Assembly (NCBI RefSeq): GCF_900095225.1
Contig: NZ_LT607432.1
Coordinates: forward strand, 23,470 to 87,469
DNA: 64,000 bases
Direction: 5' to 3'
Origin: Pseudomonas sp. UMAB-08
Lineage (GTDB): Bacteria; Pseudomonadota; Gammaproteobacteria; Pseudomonadales; Pseudomonadaceae
The notes beneath the pieces were generated by a model. It had not been told where the DNA came from. It searched no databases and was given only the letters and a program-made list of their open reading frames with translations. The position numbers were made by a program, and so were the translations under genes. Every line of letters begins with the position of its first letter. Within the stretch, counting starts at the first letter, position 1. Shown here piece by piece: positions 8,580-16,991 of this stretch.

Positions 8580-10190
8580 ATGTTACGAATCACCGAACTC
8601 AAGCTGCCAATCGATCACCCGGAAGAAGACCTGCGACCTGCACTCTTGCAGCGCCTGGGCATCGACAGCGATGAACTGCTCGACTTCACCCTGTTCAAGC
8701 GCAGCTACGACGCGCGGAAAAAATCCTCTGAGCTGTGCTTTATCTACACCGTCGATTTCGCCGTGCGTGATGAAGCCGCCCTGCTGCACACGTTCGCCGA
8801 TGATCGTCACATCGGTCCGGCGCCGGATGTCAGCTACAAGGTCGTAGGACATGCGCCAGAAGGCTTGAGCGAACGCCCGATCGTGGTCGGCTTTGGCCCC
8901 TGCGGGATTTTCGCCGGATTGCTGCTGGCGCAGATGGGCTTCAAACCGATCATTCTGGAGCGCGGCACGGAAGTCCGTCAGCGCACCAAGGACACCTGGG
9001 GTCTGTGGCGCAAAAATGTGCTCAACCCTGAGTCCAACGTGCAGTTCGGTGAAGGCGGCGCCGGGACATTCTCCGACGGCAAGCTTTACAGCCAGATCAA
9101 GGACCCGAAATTTCACGGACGCAAGGTGCTGCACGAGTTCGTCAAAGCCGGTGCCCCCGAGGAAATCCTCTACGTCAGCAAACCGCACATCGGCACCTTC
9201 CGTCTGACCGGCGTGGTCGAACACATGCGCCATCAGATCGAAGCACTCGGCGGCGAAGTGCGCTTCCAGCAGCGAGTCACCGACGTCCTGATCGATAACG
9301 GACAGTTGCAAGGCGTGGTGCTCGACAGTGGCGAGCAAATCAACTCGCGGCATGTGATTCTCGCGCTGGGGCACAGTGCGCGTGACACATTCCGGATGCT
9401 GCACAGCCGTGGCGTGTACATGGAAGCCAAACCGTTTTCGGTCGGGTTCCGTATCGAACACCCACAATCGCTCATCGACCGGGCACGCCTGGGCAAATAC
9501 GCAGGGCACCCAAAACTGGGGGCGGCCGACTATAAACTGGTGCACCACGCCAAGAACGGTCGGTCGGTGTACAGCTTTTGCATGTGCCCTGGCGGCACCG
9601 TGGTGGCCGCGACTTCCGAGCCCCACCGCGTGGTCACCAACGGCATGAGCCAATACTCACGCAACGAGCGCAACGCCAACTCCGGGATTGTGGTCGGCAT
9701 CACGCCGGAAGACTATCCAGGCGGCCCGTTGGCAGGGATCGAGTTGCAGGAGCGACTAGAGTCCCACGCCTACATTCTGGGCGGCAGCACCTATGAGGCA
9801 CCCGCGCAGCTGGTGGGCGACTTCCTTGCCGGCAAGGCCTCCACCGCGCTGGGCAGTGTTGAACCGTCTTACAAACCCGGTGTAAAACTGGTGGACCTGG
9901 CCGACGCCCTGCCCGCTTACGCCATCGAGGCGATTCGTGAAGCGTTGCCAGCGTTCGACAAGCAGATCAAAGGTTTCTCGCTGCACGATGCGGTGTTGAC
10001 CGGGATCGAGACCCGCACCTCGTCGCCGCTGCGCATTACCCGTGACGCCACCCTGCAGAGTTTGAACGTCAAGGGCCTGTTCCCGGCCGGTGAAGGCGCC
10101 GGGTACGCTGGCGGCATTCTGTCTGCCGGGGTCGACGGCATTCGCATTGCCGAAGCGCTGGCGCGGGATATGTTGGGAATCGTGGAGTAA
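8580..10190 (+). CDS. FAD-dependent oxidoreductase (COG2509 family)
   Basis: A 536-residue soluble flavoprotein. The N-terminal ~90 residues form the family-specific domain (LPIDHPEEDL, LFKRSYDARKKS). The FAD-binding Rossmann motif VVGFGPCGIFAGL follows at about 103-115, then ERG. GGAGTFSDGKL, FRIEHPQ and a C-terminal GLFPAGEGAGYAGGILSAGVDG are the hallmarks of COG2509. The substrate is not established for the family. The ATG at 8580 is taken because homologues begin MLRITELKLP; the frame extends upstream to a TTG at 8538. It is convergent with the downstream cysteine synthase-like gene. Confidence 0.85.
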   Translation: MLRITELKLPIDHPEEDLRPALLQRLGIDSDELLDFTLFKRSYDARKKSSELCFIYTVDFAVRDEAALLHTFADDRHIGPAPDVSYKVVGHAPEGLSERPIVVGFGPCGIFAGLLLAQMGFKPIILERGTEVRQRTKDTWGLWRKNVLNPESNVQFGEGGAGTFSDGKLYSQIKDPKFHGRKVLHEFVKAGAPEEILYVSKPHIGTFRLTGVVEHMRHQIEALGGEVRFQQRVTDVLIDNGQLQGVVLDSGEQINSRHVILALGHSARDTFRMLHSRGVYMEAKPFSVGFRIEHPQSLIDRARLGKYAGHPKLGAADYKLVHHAKNGRSVYSFCMCPGGTVVAATSEPHRVVTNGMSQYSRNERNANSGIVVGITPEDYPGGPLAGIELQERLESHAYILGGSTYEAPAQLVGDFLAGKASTALGSVEPSYKPGVKLVDLADALPAYAIEAIREALPAFDKQIKGFSLHDAVLTGIETRTSSPLRITRDATLQSLNVKGLFPAGEGAGYAGGILSAGVDGIRIAEALARDMLGIVE

Positions 10191-10217
10191 ACACCCATAC
10201 AGGGGGCGGGTCTGGAT

Positions 10218-11312
10218 TCAAATCCCCGCCCGCAATACCCCTTCCGGCAAGGCCTCGCCCCGTTCGGCGCAGGCCTTCACGCTGTCGATCAATCCGGCCA
10301 GATCATAGCCCTGAGCCTGCAACCAGTCCTGATCGTAATAGGTCGTCGCGTAGCGTTCTCCGCCATCACACAAAATTGCCACGATAGACCCGGACTCTCC
10401 GGCGCTGACCATTTCCCGGGCCGCCAGCAGTGCGCCTATCAGGTTGGTCCCACTCGAACCTCCGACCCGTCGGCCTAAACGCTGCGCGAGGTAATGCATG
10501 GCCGCCAGCGACAAGGCGTCCGGCACCTTGACCATCGCGTCGATCACCTTGGGCAGGAACGAGGCTTCGACCCGAGGCCGACCAATGCCTTCGATCCGCG
10601 AGCCGCAGTCCAGGCGCAAGCTCGCATCACCGCTCTGGTAATAGTCAAAGAACACTGACCGCTCGGCATCGGCGCACAACACCCGCGTGCAGTGCTGGCG
10701 ATAGCGCACGTAGCGCCCCAGCGTCGCGGTGGTGCCCCCTGTGCCAGGGCTTGATATCAACCAGCTGGGTTCGGGATAACGCTCGAAGCGCAGCTGCTGG
10801 AAGATCGACTCGGCGATGTTGTTATTCGCCCGCCAGTCGGTGGCCCGTTCGGCATAGGTGAACTGATCCATGAAGTGCCCGCCGCTTTCATGGGCCAGAC
10901 GCTCGGACTCGGCATAAATCTGCGTCGGGTCCTGCACCAAGTGGCTTTTGCCCCCATAAAAGGCAATTTGCGCGATCTTTTCCTGAGACGTGCTGGCGGG
11001 CATGACCGCAATGAACGGCAAACCCAGCAAGCGCGCAAAGTAGGCCTCGGAAATCGCCGTGGAACCGCTGGACGCTTCGATCACCGGGGCCCCGGCCTTG
11101 AGCCAGCCATTGCACAACGCATACAGAAACAGCGAACGCGCCAGGCGATGTTTGAGGCTGCCAGTCGGGTGACTGGACTCGTCCTTGAAGTACAGTTCGA
11201 TGCCAGGCAAGCCGGGCAATTCCAGAGGGATCAAATGGGTGTCGGCGCTGCGCTGAAAATCCGCTTCGATAATGCGGATCGCTTCACGGGCCCAGTGACG
11301 GTTATCGCTCAT
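10218..11312 (-). CDS. PLP-dependent cysteine synthase / cysteine desulfhydrase-like enzyme
   Basis: A 364-residue fold-type II pyridoxal-phosphate enzyme. The PLP lysine is in SHPTGSLKHRLA (about residue 54). EASSGSTAISEAY is the Asn/Ser-rich substrate loop, and GTGGTTATLGRYVRYR matches the phosphate-binding Gly loop. The closest family in my knowledge is the Cds1-type L-cysteine desulfhydrase/cysteine synthase family protein, which has this length and C-terminal IVAILCDGGERYATTYYD. It could form or degrade cysteine; the sequence alone does not decide. It is monocistronic, convergent with the FAD gene. Confidence 0.8.
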   Translation of the reverse strand: MSDNRHWAREAIRIIEADFQRSADTHLIPLELPGLPGIELYFKDESSHPTGSLKHRLARSLFLYALCNGWLKAGAPVIEASSGSTAISEAYFARLLGLPFIAVMPASTSQEKIAQIAFYGGKSHLVQDPTQIYAESERLAHESGGHFMDQFTYAERATDWRANNNIAESIFQQLRFERYPEPSWLISSPGTGGTTATLGRYVRYRQHCTRVLCADAERSVFFDYYQSGDASLRLDCGSRIEGIGRPRVEASFLPKVIDAMVKVPDALSLAAMHYLAQRLGRRVGGSSGTNLIGALLAAREMVSAGESGSIVAILCDGGERYATTYYDQDWLQAQGYDLAGLIDSVKACAERGEALPEGVLRAGI

Positions 11313-11612
11313 TATCAGGTTCTCTTTGAGTCAAACATGTTCAAGGGCACACCCACACGTTGCACCTTGAGCCACAGAGTAAATGAAGTGGCTGCAGGCT
11401 GACTTACAACCTGAATCTGGACACTAATTCTAAGAAAGTTCCTACAAGCGCAACAGGTACAGTCGCGACGCAATTAGTTACATAACTGCTAGGCTTTTTT
11501 GACTTCCATTATCACGCACACATATATAACAAAAAAGAATATAACTTTTGTTTTAACAACTAACAGTAAGGGTTAGGGTGTCAGTCCTTTTGAACCATCA
11601 TGGAGAGTGACC
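11313..11612. other. AT-rich promoter region of nhaA
   Basis: About 300 bp between the leftward cysteine synthase-like gene and nhaA. The part from 11480 to 11570 is notably AT-rich (runs such as ATATATAACAAAAAAG), as expected for a strong or regulated promoter. No gene or clear hairpin was recognised. Confidence 0.4.
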
Positions 11613-12794
11613 TTGCCTCTGCGTAGCACATTCACGCGTTTCTTTCAGATGGAAGCGGCCAGCGGCCTGTTACTGATCGCTGCGGCGGCGCTGGCCCTGA
11701 TCATCAACAACTCACCCTTGGCCTGGTTGTACAACGGCCTGCTCGACGTACCCGTGGTTGCACAGGTCGGCGCACTGAAAATCGCCAAACCTCTGCTGCT
11801 GTGGATCAACGACGGACTGATGGCCCTGTTCTTCCTGCTGATCGGGCTTGAGGTCAAACGCGAGGTACTGGAAGGCCATCTGTCCAAAGCGTCGCAAATT
11901 GTCTTGCCGGGTGCGGCAGCGATCGGCGGCATGGTAGTGCCCGCCCTGATTTTCTGGGCCCTGAACAAGGATGATCCCTCAGCGCTCAGCGGGTGGGCAA
12001 TCCCGATGGCCACCGACATCGCTTTCGCCCTGGGCGTGCTGGCGTTGCTCGGCAAACGGGTGCCGGTATCGCTCAAGCTGTTCCTGATGACCCTGGCGAT
12101 CATCGACGACCTGGGGGCGATCATCGTGATCGCGCTGTTCTACTCTGGCGAAATGTCGAGCCTGTCGCTGATGTTGGCAGCGCTGTCCATCGTCGCCCTG
12201 ATCGCGATGAACAGACTGGGGGTGATCAAGCTCGGGCCGTATCTGATTATCGGATTGCTGCTCTGGATCTGCGTACTCAAGAGCGGCGTGCACGCGACAT
12301 TGGCCGGTGTGGTACTGGCTTTCTGCATCCCGTTGCGAACCAAAAATGCGGAGTCCTCGCCGCTGCTGACCCTGGAGCATGCGCTGCACCCGTGGGTCGC
12401 CTTCGGCATCCTCCCGCTCTTCGCCTTCGCCAATGCGGGCGTACCGCTCAGCGGCGTGACACTCGAGAGTTTCACCCATCACGTGCCAATGGGCATCGCT
12501 GCGGGCCTGTTGCTGGGCAAGACGCTGGGCGTGTTCGGCCTGACCTGGCTGGCGGTGAAAACCAGCATGGCCACGCTGCCGACCGGGGCGAACTGGGGGC
12601 AAGTGTTCGGCGTGTCGATTCTGTGCGGGATCGGCTTCACCATGAGCCTGTTTGTAGGCTCCCTGGCGTTCGCACCAGGCACCAGCGAATACGCCGGCAT
12701 GGACCGCATGGGCATCCTCACCGGCTCGATTCTCGCCGCGTTGATTGGTTACGCGGTAACCGCCATGGCCAGTGGTAAAAACCACAAAGCCTGA
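11613..12794 (+). CDS. nhaA: Na+/H+ antiporter NhaA
   Basis: A 393-residue integral membrane antiporter that exports Na+ (or Li+) in exchange for 2 H+. About twelve helices are seen. The paired aspartates that bind the ions are in LMTLAIIDDLGAIIVIA (about residue 160), and the discontinuous helix IV motif TDIAFALGVLALLGKRVP is present. The start is taken as TTG at 11613 (MPLRSTFTRFFQ), seven bases after GGAG at 11602-11605; a GTG at 11607 lies too close to that site. The gene stands alone with a terminator immediately after it. Confidence 0.93.
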   Translation: MPLRSTFTRFFQMEAASGLLLIAAAALALIINNSPLAWLYNGLLDVPVVAQVGALKIAKPLLLWINDGLMALFFLLIGLEVKREVLEGHLSKASQIVLPGAAAIGGMVVPALIFWALNKDDPSALSGWAIPMATDIAFALGVLALLGKRVPVSLKLFLMTLAIIDDLGAIIVIALFYSGEMSSLSLMLAALSIVALIAMNRLGVIKLGPYLIIGLLLWICVLKSGVHATLAGVVLAFCIPLRTKNAESSPLLTLEHALHPWVAFGILPLFAFANAGVPLSGVTLESFTHHVPMGIAAGLLLGKTLGVFGLTWLAVKTSMATLPTGANWGQVFGVSILCGIGFTMSLFVGSLAFAPGTSEYAGMDRMGILTGSILAALIGYAVTAMASGKNHKA

Positions 12795-12814
12795 TACCCG
12801 GCGTTCACCCGCTC

Positions 12815-12852
12815 AAAAAAAGACCCCGACCAATAGCCGGGGTCTTTTTTTG
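12815..12852. terminator. Bidirectional terminator between nhaA and glycine-zipper lipoprotein gene
   Basis: AAAAAAAGACCCCG and CGGGGTCTTTTTTT form a perfect stem with A-run on one side and T-run on the other. It can terminate both convergent genes. Confidence 0.9.
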
Positions 12853-12878
12853 AGGTCACATTAACAACGCTTCAATGC

Positions 12879-13343
12879 TTAGTGAGAAACACGGCTCGTG
12901 CCATTCACGCTCATGATGCGTACGCGCTCGCCGACCCGGAAAATTTCGTTTTCCGCAACGGCCTGCACATAGGCGCGCATGGTGCCGTCGTCTTCACGCA
13001 CGGTGATTTCCACACCTTGCGTACGGGTCAGCCCCTCTTCCGAGGCTGCACCCAGCATGCCACCGGCTACCGCACCAATGACTGCTGTGATAATACTCCC
13101 GCGACCACCACCGACCGCACTCCCTGCCACGCCACCGACGACTGCGCCAGCACCCGCGCCGATTGGGGTTTTGGTGCCTTCGATTTTCACTGGGCGCAAT
13201 GATTCAATGGTGCCCATACGTACGGTCTGTACTGTTCGGGCCTCATCGCGAGAGTAGGAATCCCCGGTCAGACTTGAAGAACAGCCGCCCAGTGTCAATG
13301 CCAAGGCAGTGAACGAAGCAACCAGCAGAACAGACTTACGCAT
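12879..13343 (-). CDS. Glycine-zipper outer-membrane lipoprotein (SlyB/PcpL type)
   Basis: A 154-residue lipoprotein. The signal peptide ends in LALTLGGC-SSS, and Ser after Cys indicates outer-membrane sorting. A glycine-zipper 2TM domain follows at about residues 60-105, dense in Gly and Ala (GAGAGAVVGGVAG, VIGAVAGGMLGAA). The C-terminal part has ITVREDDG and IFRVGERVRIM, the small beta domain of SlyB proteins. GGAG sits 8 nt before the ATG at 13343, so the upstream extension to 13400 is rejected. SlyB-like proteins stabilise the outer membrane and are often PhoPQ-controlled; that regulation is not visible here. Confidence 0.85.
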   Translation of the reverse strand: MRKSVLLVASFTALALTLGGCSSSLTGDSYSRDEARTVQTVRMGTIESLRPVKIEGTKTPIGAGAGAVVGGVAGSAVGGGRGSIITAVIGAVAGGMLGAASEEGLTRTQGVEITVREDDGTMRAYVQAVAENEIFRVGERVRIMSVNGTSRVSH

Positions 13344-13516
13344 AAGATCATCTCCAAAAGGACAGATAGCCATTAGACTCCGCGACAAGAACGCTGTCAC
13401 GACCCCGCAGAGAGAAATTTACGTTCGTTCAGCGGGAATACAGTAACGCGTTGTTCCTGATTGATAGACGGCTGTGCTGACATTTAATTCAACGTACTAC
13501 CGTGAGAAAGGATGTT

Positions 13517-13783
13517 ATGGACTACTTCATCATCGCAGTCGCCACCGTGTCTGCCCTGTACTTCCATTGGTGGCTGCACAGACGTATCAAGCGCTGGATG
13601 GATCGCGATCTGGCGTTATCCCTGGCGGGCAGTGATCCCGAAAAGAGGACGCTTATGCTGCAGCGCCTGGAGCAGGCGCAGCAGCAGAAAATCAAACGCC
13701 GCGATTTAGCCGCTTGGCTGCAAGCGGCTGCCGGGCAGGCTCCAGAGGTCCAGGCAGCGCAGAAAACGCCGCAAGGCGATTAA
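13517..13783 (+). CDS. Small membrane-anchored hypothetical protein
   Basis: An 88-residue protein starting MDYFIIAVATVSALYFHWW, a single N-terminal transmembrane helix. A strongly basic cytoplasmic tail follows (HRRIKRWMDRDLALSL) with a helical LEQAQQQKIKRRDLAAWLQ segment. AAAGGA precedes the ATG at 13517. I know related small proteins next to pdxH in other Pseudomonas but no function. Its TAA stop overlaps the stop of convergent pdxH by three bases, so the two transcripts must overlap. Confidence 0.7.
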   Translation: MDYFIIAVATVSALYFHWWLHRRIKRWMDRDLALSLAGSDPEKRTLMLQRLEQAQQQKIKRRDLAAWLQAAAGQAPEVQAAQKTPQGD

Positions 13784-14427
13784 GGAGCCAGTCGCTCGCG
13801 GATCCACTGCTGGTTATCCAGACGATAATTCAGGCGGTCATGCAGACGGTTTGAACGACCCTGCCAGAACTCGATTCGTTCGGGCAACAAGCGATAGCCA
13901 CCCCAGTGTTCGGGGCAATGCGGCTGACTGTCGCTGAAGCGTTGTTCGGTGGTCTTGAGCAACGCTTCAAGCTCGGCGCGATCGGCAATGACCCGGCTTT
14001 GCGGGGATGCCCAGGCGCCCAGGCGGCTGCCCAGCGGACGAACCTGGTAGTAAGCGTCCGAGTCTTCAGGGCTGACCTTGACCACACGGCCCTCGATGCG
14101 GACCTGGCGTTCCAGGGTCGGCCAGAAAAACGTCATCGCGCCGAAAGGACGCGCTGCCAATTGCTGGCCTTTGTCACTGTCGTAATTGGTGAAGAAGGTA
14201 AAGCCCAGCTCATCCAGCCCCTTGAGCAACAGAACCCGACAATGCGGTCGCCCGTCTTCATCAACGGTGGCCACGGTCATGGCGTTGGCTTCCACCGGCG
14301 CCTGCTCGGTTTTCACCGCCTCGTCGAACCATTGGCGGAACAAGGTAAAAGGTTCGTCCGGTGCCTGGGCCTCGGTCAAACCATCACGGACATACTCACG
14401 GCGCATATCGGCCAACGCTCGGGTCAT
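13780..14427 (-). CDS. pdxH: Pyridoxamine 5'-phosphate oxidase PdxH
   Basis: A 215-residue FMN enzyme that oxidises pyridoxine 5'-phosphate or pyridoxamine 5'-phosphate to pyridoxal phosphate with O2. Seen are MRREYVRDGLTE, the FMN-binding stretch HCRVLLLKGLDELGFTFFTNYDSDKG, QVRIEGRV and the C-terminal PERIEFWQGRSNRLHDR that binds PLP. The length is standard for the family. The start at 14427 (MTRALADMRR) has AAGGA nine bases upstream, so the ATG at 14436 is rejected. Confidence 0.95.
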   Translation of the reverse strand: MTRALADMRREYVRDGLTEAQAPDEPFTLFRQWFDEAVKTEQAPVEANAMTVATVDEDGRPHCRVLLLKGLDELGFTFFTNYDSDKGQQLAARPFGAMTFFWPTLERQVRIEGRVVKVSPEDSDAYYQVRPLGSRLGAWASPQSRVIADRAELEALLKTTEQRFSDSQPHCPEHWGGYRLLPERIEFWQGRSNRLHDRLNYRLDNQQWIRERLAP

Positions 14428-14466
14428 GACGTGCATCCTTCGCTAAAAAATCCTGGAACTGGGGCC

Positions 14467-15588
14467 TTAATTGGCCTTGGCTTGATCAGTCGGCTGAGTT
14501 TTCTTAACTGGCGCTACAGCTTTGGCTTTGGCCTTGGCTGGCGCGGCCTTGGCAGCCTTCTTCACCGGTGCTTTCTTGGCAGTCGAGGCTTTCTTCACCG
14601 GCACAGCTTTTTTGGCGGGTACATCGGCGTTGGCGACAAGCGCCACAGGCATCGGCTGCACCGTTTTAACCGCGATCCGGGTTGCAGCCGGCGCTGGCAT
14701 ATTGTATTTGCTGAGCAAGGCAAGCATGGTGTTTTGCGGGGTCATGAAGATCTCGACCCGACGGTTCAACGATCGGCCTTCCACGCTGTCATTCGCCGCT
14801 CGCGGCATCAACGACCCCATGCCACGCAGGTTCAGACGGTCACGTTCCAGACCACTCAGGCGAAAAATCGACGCCACTGACTGGGCGCGATCCTGACTCA
14901 ATTTTTCACTCTCAGGCCCAGCGCCGGCGGTATCGACATGGCCCAGTACCAGCACTGAGGTTTTAGGATCGCTTTCGATCGCTTTGGCTAGACGAGTAAT
15001 CGGACCCAGGGTCACCGGCAGCAACATGGTCGGGCGCTTCGGGTTGAAGGAACTGTCCGCCGGTGCGGTAATCACCAGCACGTTGTCACGGCGCTCCAGC
15101 TCGAAGGGGCTGTCTTTGATGGCCAAACGCAGGCGTGGCTCGTAATCATCAAGCCAGGCCTGGGTGATTTTCGGGTCTGGCATCGGGATCGGGGCGAGCT
15201 TGGCCTCGTCCTTTTTACCTTCGAAAGGCCACCACCAATGGCTAGCGGAATCGGCCTTGGCAACGACGGGCGCAGCGTTCGCCTGGGCACTGGCCTTGGC
15301 CGCCGCAACGTCGGGTTTTGGTGCAACGGAGGCCGTCGGTGCCGCAGCGGCGCCGGAGGCGAATGGCCACCACCAATGAGTTGCACTGTCAGCCTGGGCT
15401 GCAGGTGCACTGGCAACCGCTTTCACGTCTGCTTTCGGTGCGGCGGCCTTGTCAGGGCCGGACTGAGCGACCTTGTCGGAACCAAAGGACCACCAGTGGC
15501 CGCCCTCGGCAGAATCATTCTGTGGCGATTGAGCACAGCCGGTGACAGCCAGGCACAGCGCGAAAGCGAGACTTTTGTTAGATGACAT
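14467..15588 (-). CDS. OmpA-family outer-membrane lipoprotein with HWW repeats and Lys/Ala-rich tail
   Basis: A 373-residue protein. The lipobox is LAVTGC-AQS. Three copies of a short Trp-rich motif follow (GHWWSFG, THWWWPFA, SHWWWPFE) in an Ala/Pro/Lys-rich low-complexity linker up to about residue 125. An OmpA C-terminal peptidoglycan-binding domain runs from about 160 to 285 (VLVLGHVDTAG, LSQDRAQSVASIF, SLNRRVEIFM). The last ~70 residues are Lys/Ala/Pro repeats (KKAPVKKAAK) like those of histone H1-like AlgP. It likely tethers the outer membrane to peptidoglycan. It is downstream of, and codirectional with, the esterase gene on the minus strand. Confidence 0.85.
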   Translation of the reverse strand: MSSNKSLAFALCLAVTGCAQSPQNDSAEGGHWWSFGSDKVAQSGPDKAAAPKADVKAVASAPAAQADSATHWWWPFASGAAAAPTASVAPKPDVAAAKASAQANAAPVVAKADSASHWWWPFEGKKDEAKLAPIPMPDPKITQAWLDDYEPRLRLAIKDSPFELERRDNVLVITAPADSSFNPKRPTMLLPVTLGPITRLAKAIESDPKTSVLVLGHVDTAGAGPESEKLSQDRAQSVASIFRLSGLERDRLNLRGMGSLMPRAANDSVEGRSLNRRVEIFMTPQNTMLALLSKYNMPAPAATRIAVKTVQPMPVALVANADVPAKKAVPVKKASTAKKAPVKKAAKAAPAKAKAKAVAPVKKTQPTDQAKAN

Positions 15589-15714
15589 TGTTGACCCACA
15601 AAAATAATAATTAAGCAGAAATTGAGCTTTCGGAAGCCCGCTTAAACAGACGGTTTGATAACAAATACAGCCTTCAAGTTCCCTGATCGCGGCCTTAACA
15701 GACAGTCGGCCGAG

Positions 15715-16860
15715 CTACAGGCATTCGCCCAACACGCGCGCCAGCTTCTGCGCACGAGGGTCCATCAATACGTAGGGGCCGAGCGTATTCGTCACGAAGC
15801 CGAAGGCCACCTCTCGCTCGGGGTCGGCAAAGCCAACGGAGCCGCCTGCGCCAGGATGGCCAAAGGCTTTAGGGCCCAGGCCAAACGTGGCATTCGGCAC
15901 GTGCGGTTGGTCAAGCATGCACCCCAGACCGAAACGGGTCTGGGTCAACAAGGTCTTGTCTTGCCCGACACTGTGCTCGCGGGTCAACTCACTCAACAGT
16001 TCGGCTTCCAGCAAACGACCATCAAGCAGGCCGCTGTAGAAACCCGCGAGGCTACGGGCATTGCCATGGCCGTTAGCGGCAGGCTGTTGCATACGCCGCC
16101 ATTCCGGCTTGTTGGTGCTGGTCATGATCGACGGTGGATTGGTGAAGGCCCGTGCGGTCATGGACGTCGGTTCGCGCATCACCGCGTGCAGCAAACGCTG
16201 GGCGGCTTCATCGCCTGCGCCGCCCTTGCCGCGAGCGATGTACGCGACACGGTGGAACTCTTCATCCGCCAGCCCGACATGAAAATCCAGACCCAACGGA
16301 CGCGCAACGCGAGCCACGATCGACTCTCCCGGGCCGCGCCCGTCCGCACGGCGCAGCAACTCGCCCACCAGCCAACCATAGGTGATGGCGGCATAGCCAT
16401 GGCCGTGGCCAGGTGTCCACCAGGGTTCTTCCGCCGCGAGCGCATCCGTCATGGCTTGCCAGTCGTACAGCGCTTCGGCCGGCATGATGTAGCGCAGCGC
16501 TGGCAAACCCGCCTGATGGCAGAGGAACTGGCGCAACGTGATTTTCTCTTTGCCAGCGGCAGCAAACTCGGGCCAGAGTTTGACCACAGGTTCGTCCAGA
16601 CTCAGCTTGCCTTCGCCCACCAGTTGCAAAGCGGTGACCGCGGTGAATGTCTTGGTGCACGAGAACAGATTGGCGATGGTGTCGCTGTGCCAGGCCTCAG
16701 CGCCATCCCTGTCGGCCGTGCCAGCCCAGAGATCGAGGACGGTTTCCCCGCCGATCTGAATGCACAATGCACCCCCGCGTTCCTGGGGATCATCGAAGAG
16801 CGCAGCGAAGGCTTCACGCACTGCTTCGAATTTAAGCTCGAAATGACCCTGAATCTGCAC
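15715..16860 (-). CDS. Serine hydrolase, family VIII-type esterase / class C beta-lactamase fold
   Basis: A 381-residue protein of the beta-lactamase/DD-peptidase superfamily. The catalytic Ser-x-x-Lys is S67-C-T-K70, and the Tyr motif is Y161-G-W in AAITYGWLVGELL. A C-terminal KAFGHPGAGGSVGFADPE supplies the third, HxG-like motif. These features match the EstB/family VIII esterases, which hydrolyse short-chain esters and usually not beta-lactams. There is no signal peptide, so it is cytoplasmic. The start is taken as GTG at 16860 (MQIQGHFELKF), seven bases after GGGAG; the longer frame starts at a TTG at 16878 with no ribosome site. Confidence 0.85.
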   Translation of the reverse strand: MQIQGHFELKFEAVREAFAALFDDPQERGGALCIQIGGETVLDLWAGTADRDGAEAWHSDTIANLFSCTKTFTAVTALQLVGEGKLSLDEPVVKLWPEFAAAGKEKITLRQFLCHQAGLPALRYIMPAEALYDWQAMTDALAAEEPWWTPGHGHGYAAITYGWLVGELLRRADGRGPGESIVARVARPLGLDFHVGLADEEFHRVAYIARGKGGAGDEAAQRLLHAVMREPTSMTARAFTNPPSIMTSTNKPEWRRMQQPAANGHGNARSLAGFYSGLLDGRLLEAELLSELTREHSVGQDKTLLTQTRFGLGCMLDQPHVPNATFGLGPKAFGHPGAGGSVGFADPEREVAFGFVTNTLGPYVLMDPRAQKLARVLGECL

Positions 16861-16991
16861 CCGCTCGCTCCCAGACAACTAAATCTACAAAGTGGCGTGC
16901 ATTGTTCCAGCGATTGAGCGCTTTGGGAACAGACTCAGGCAAGAGGATGGCGTTTAGCAGCTAGCGAGTAGCCTCCTCCCCCCCTTGATCA

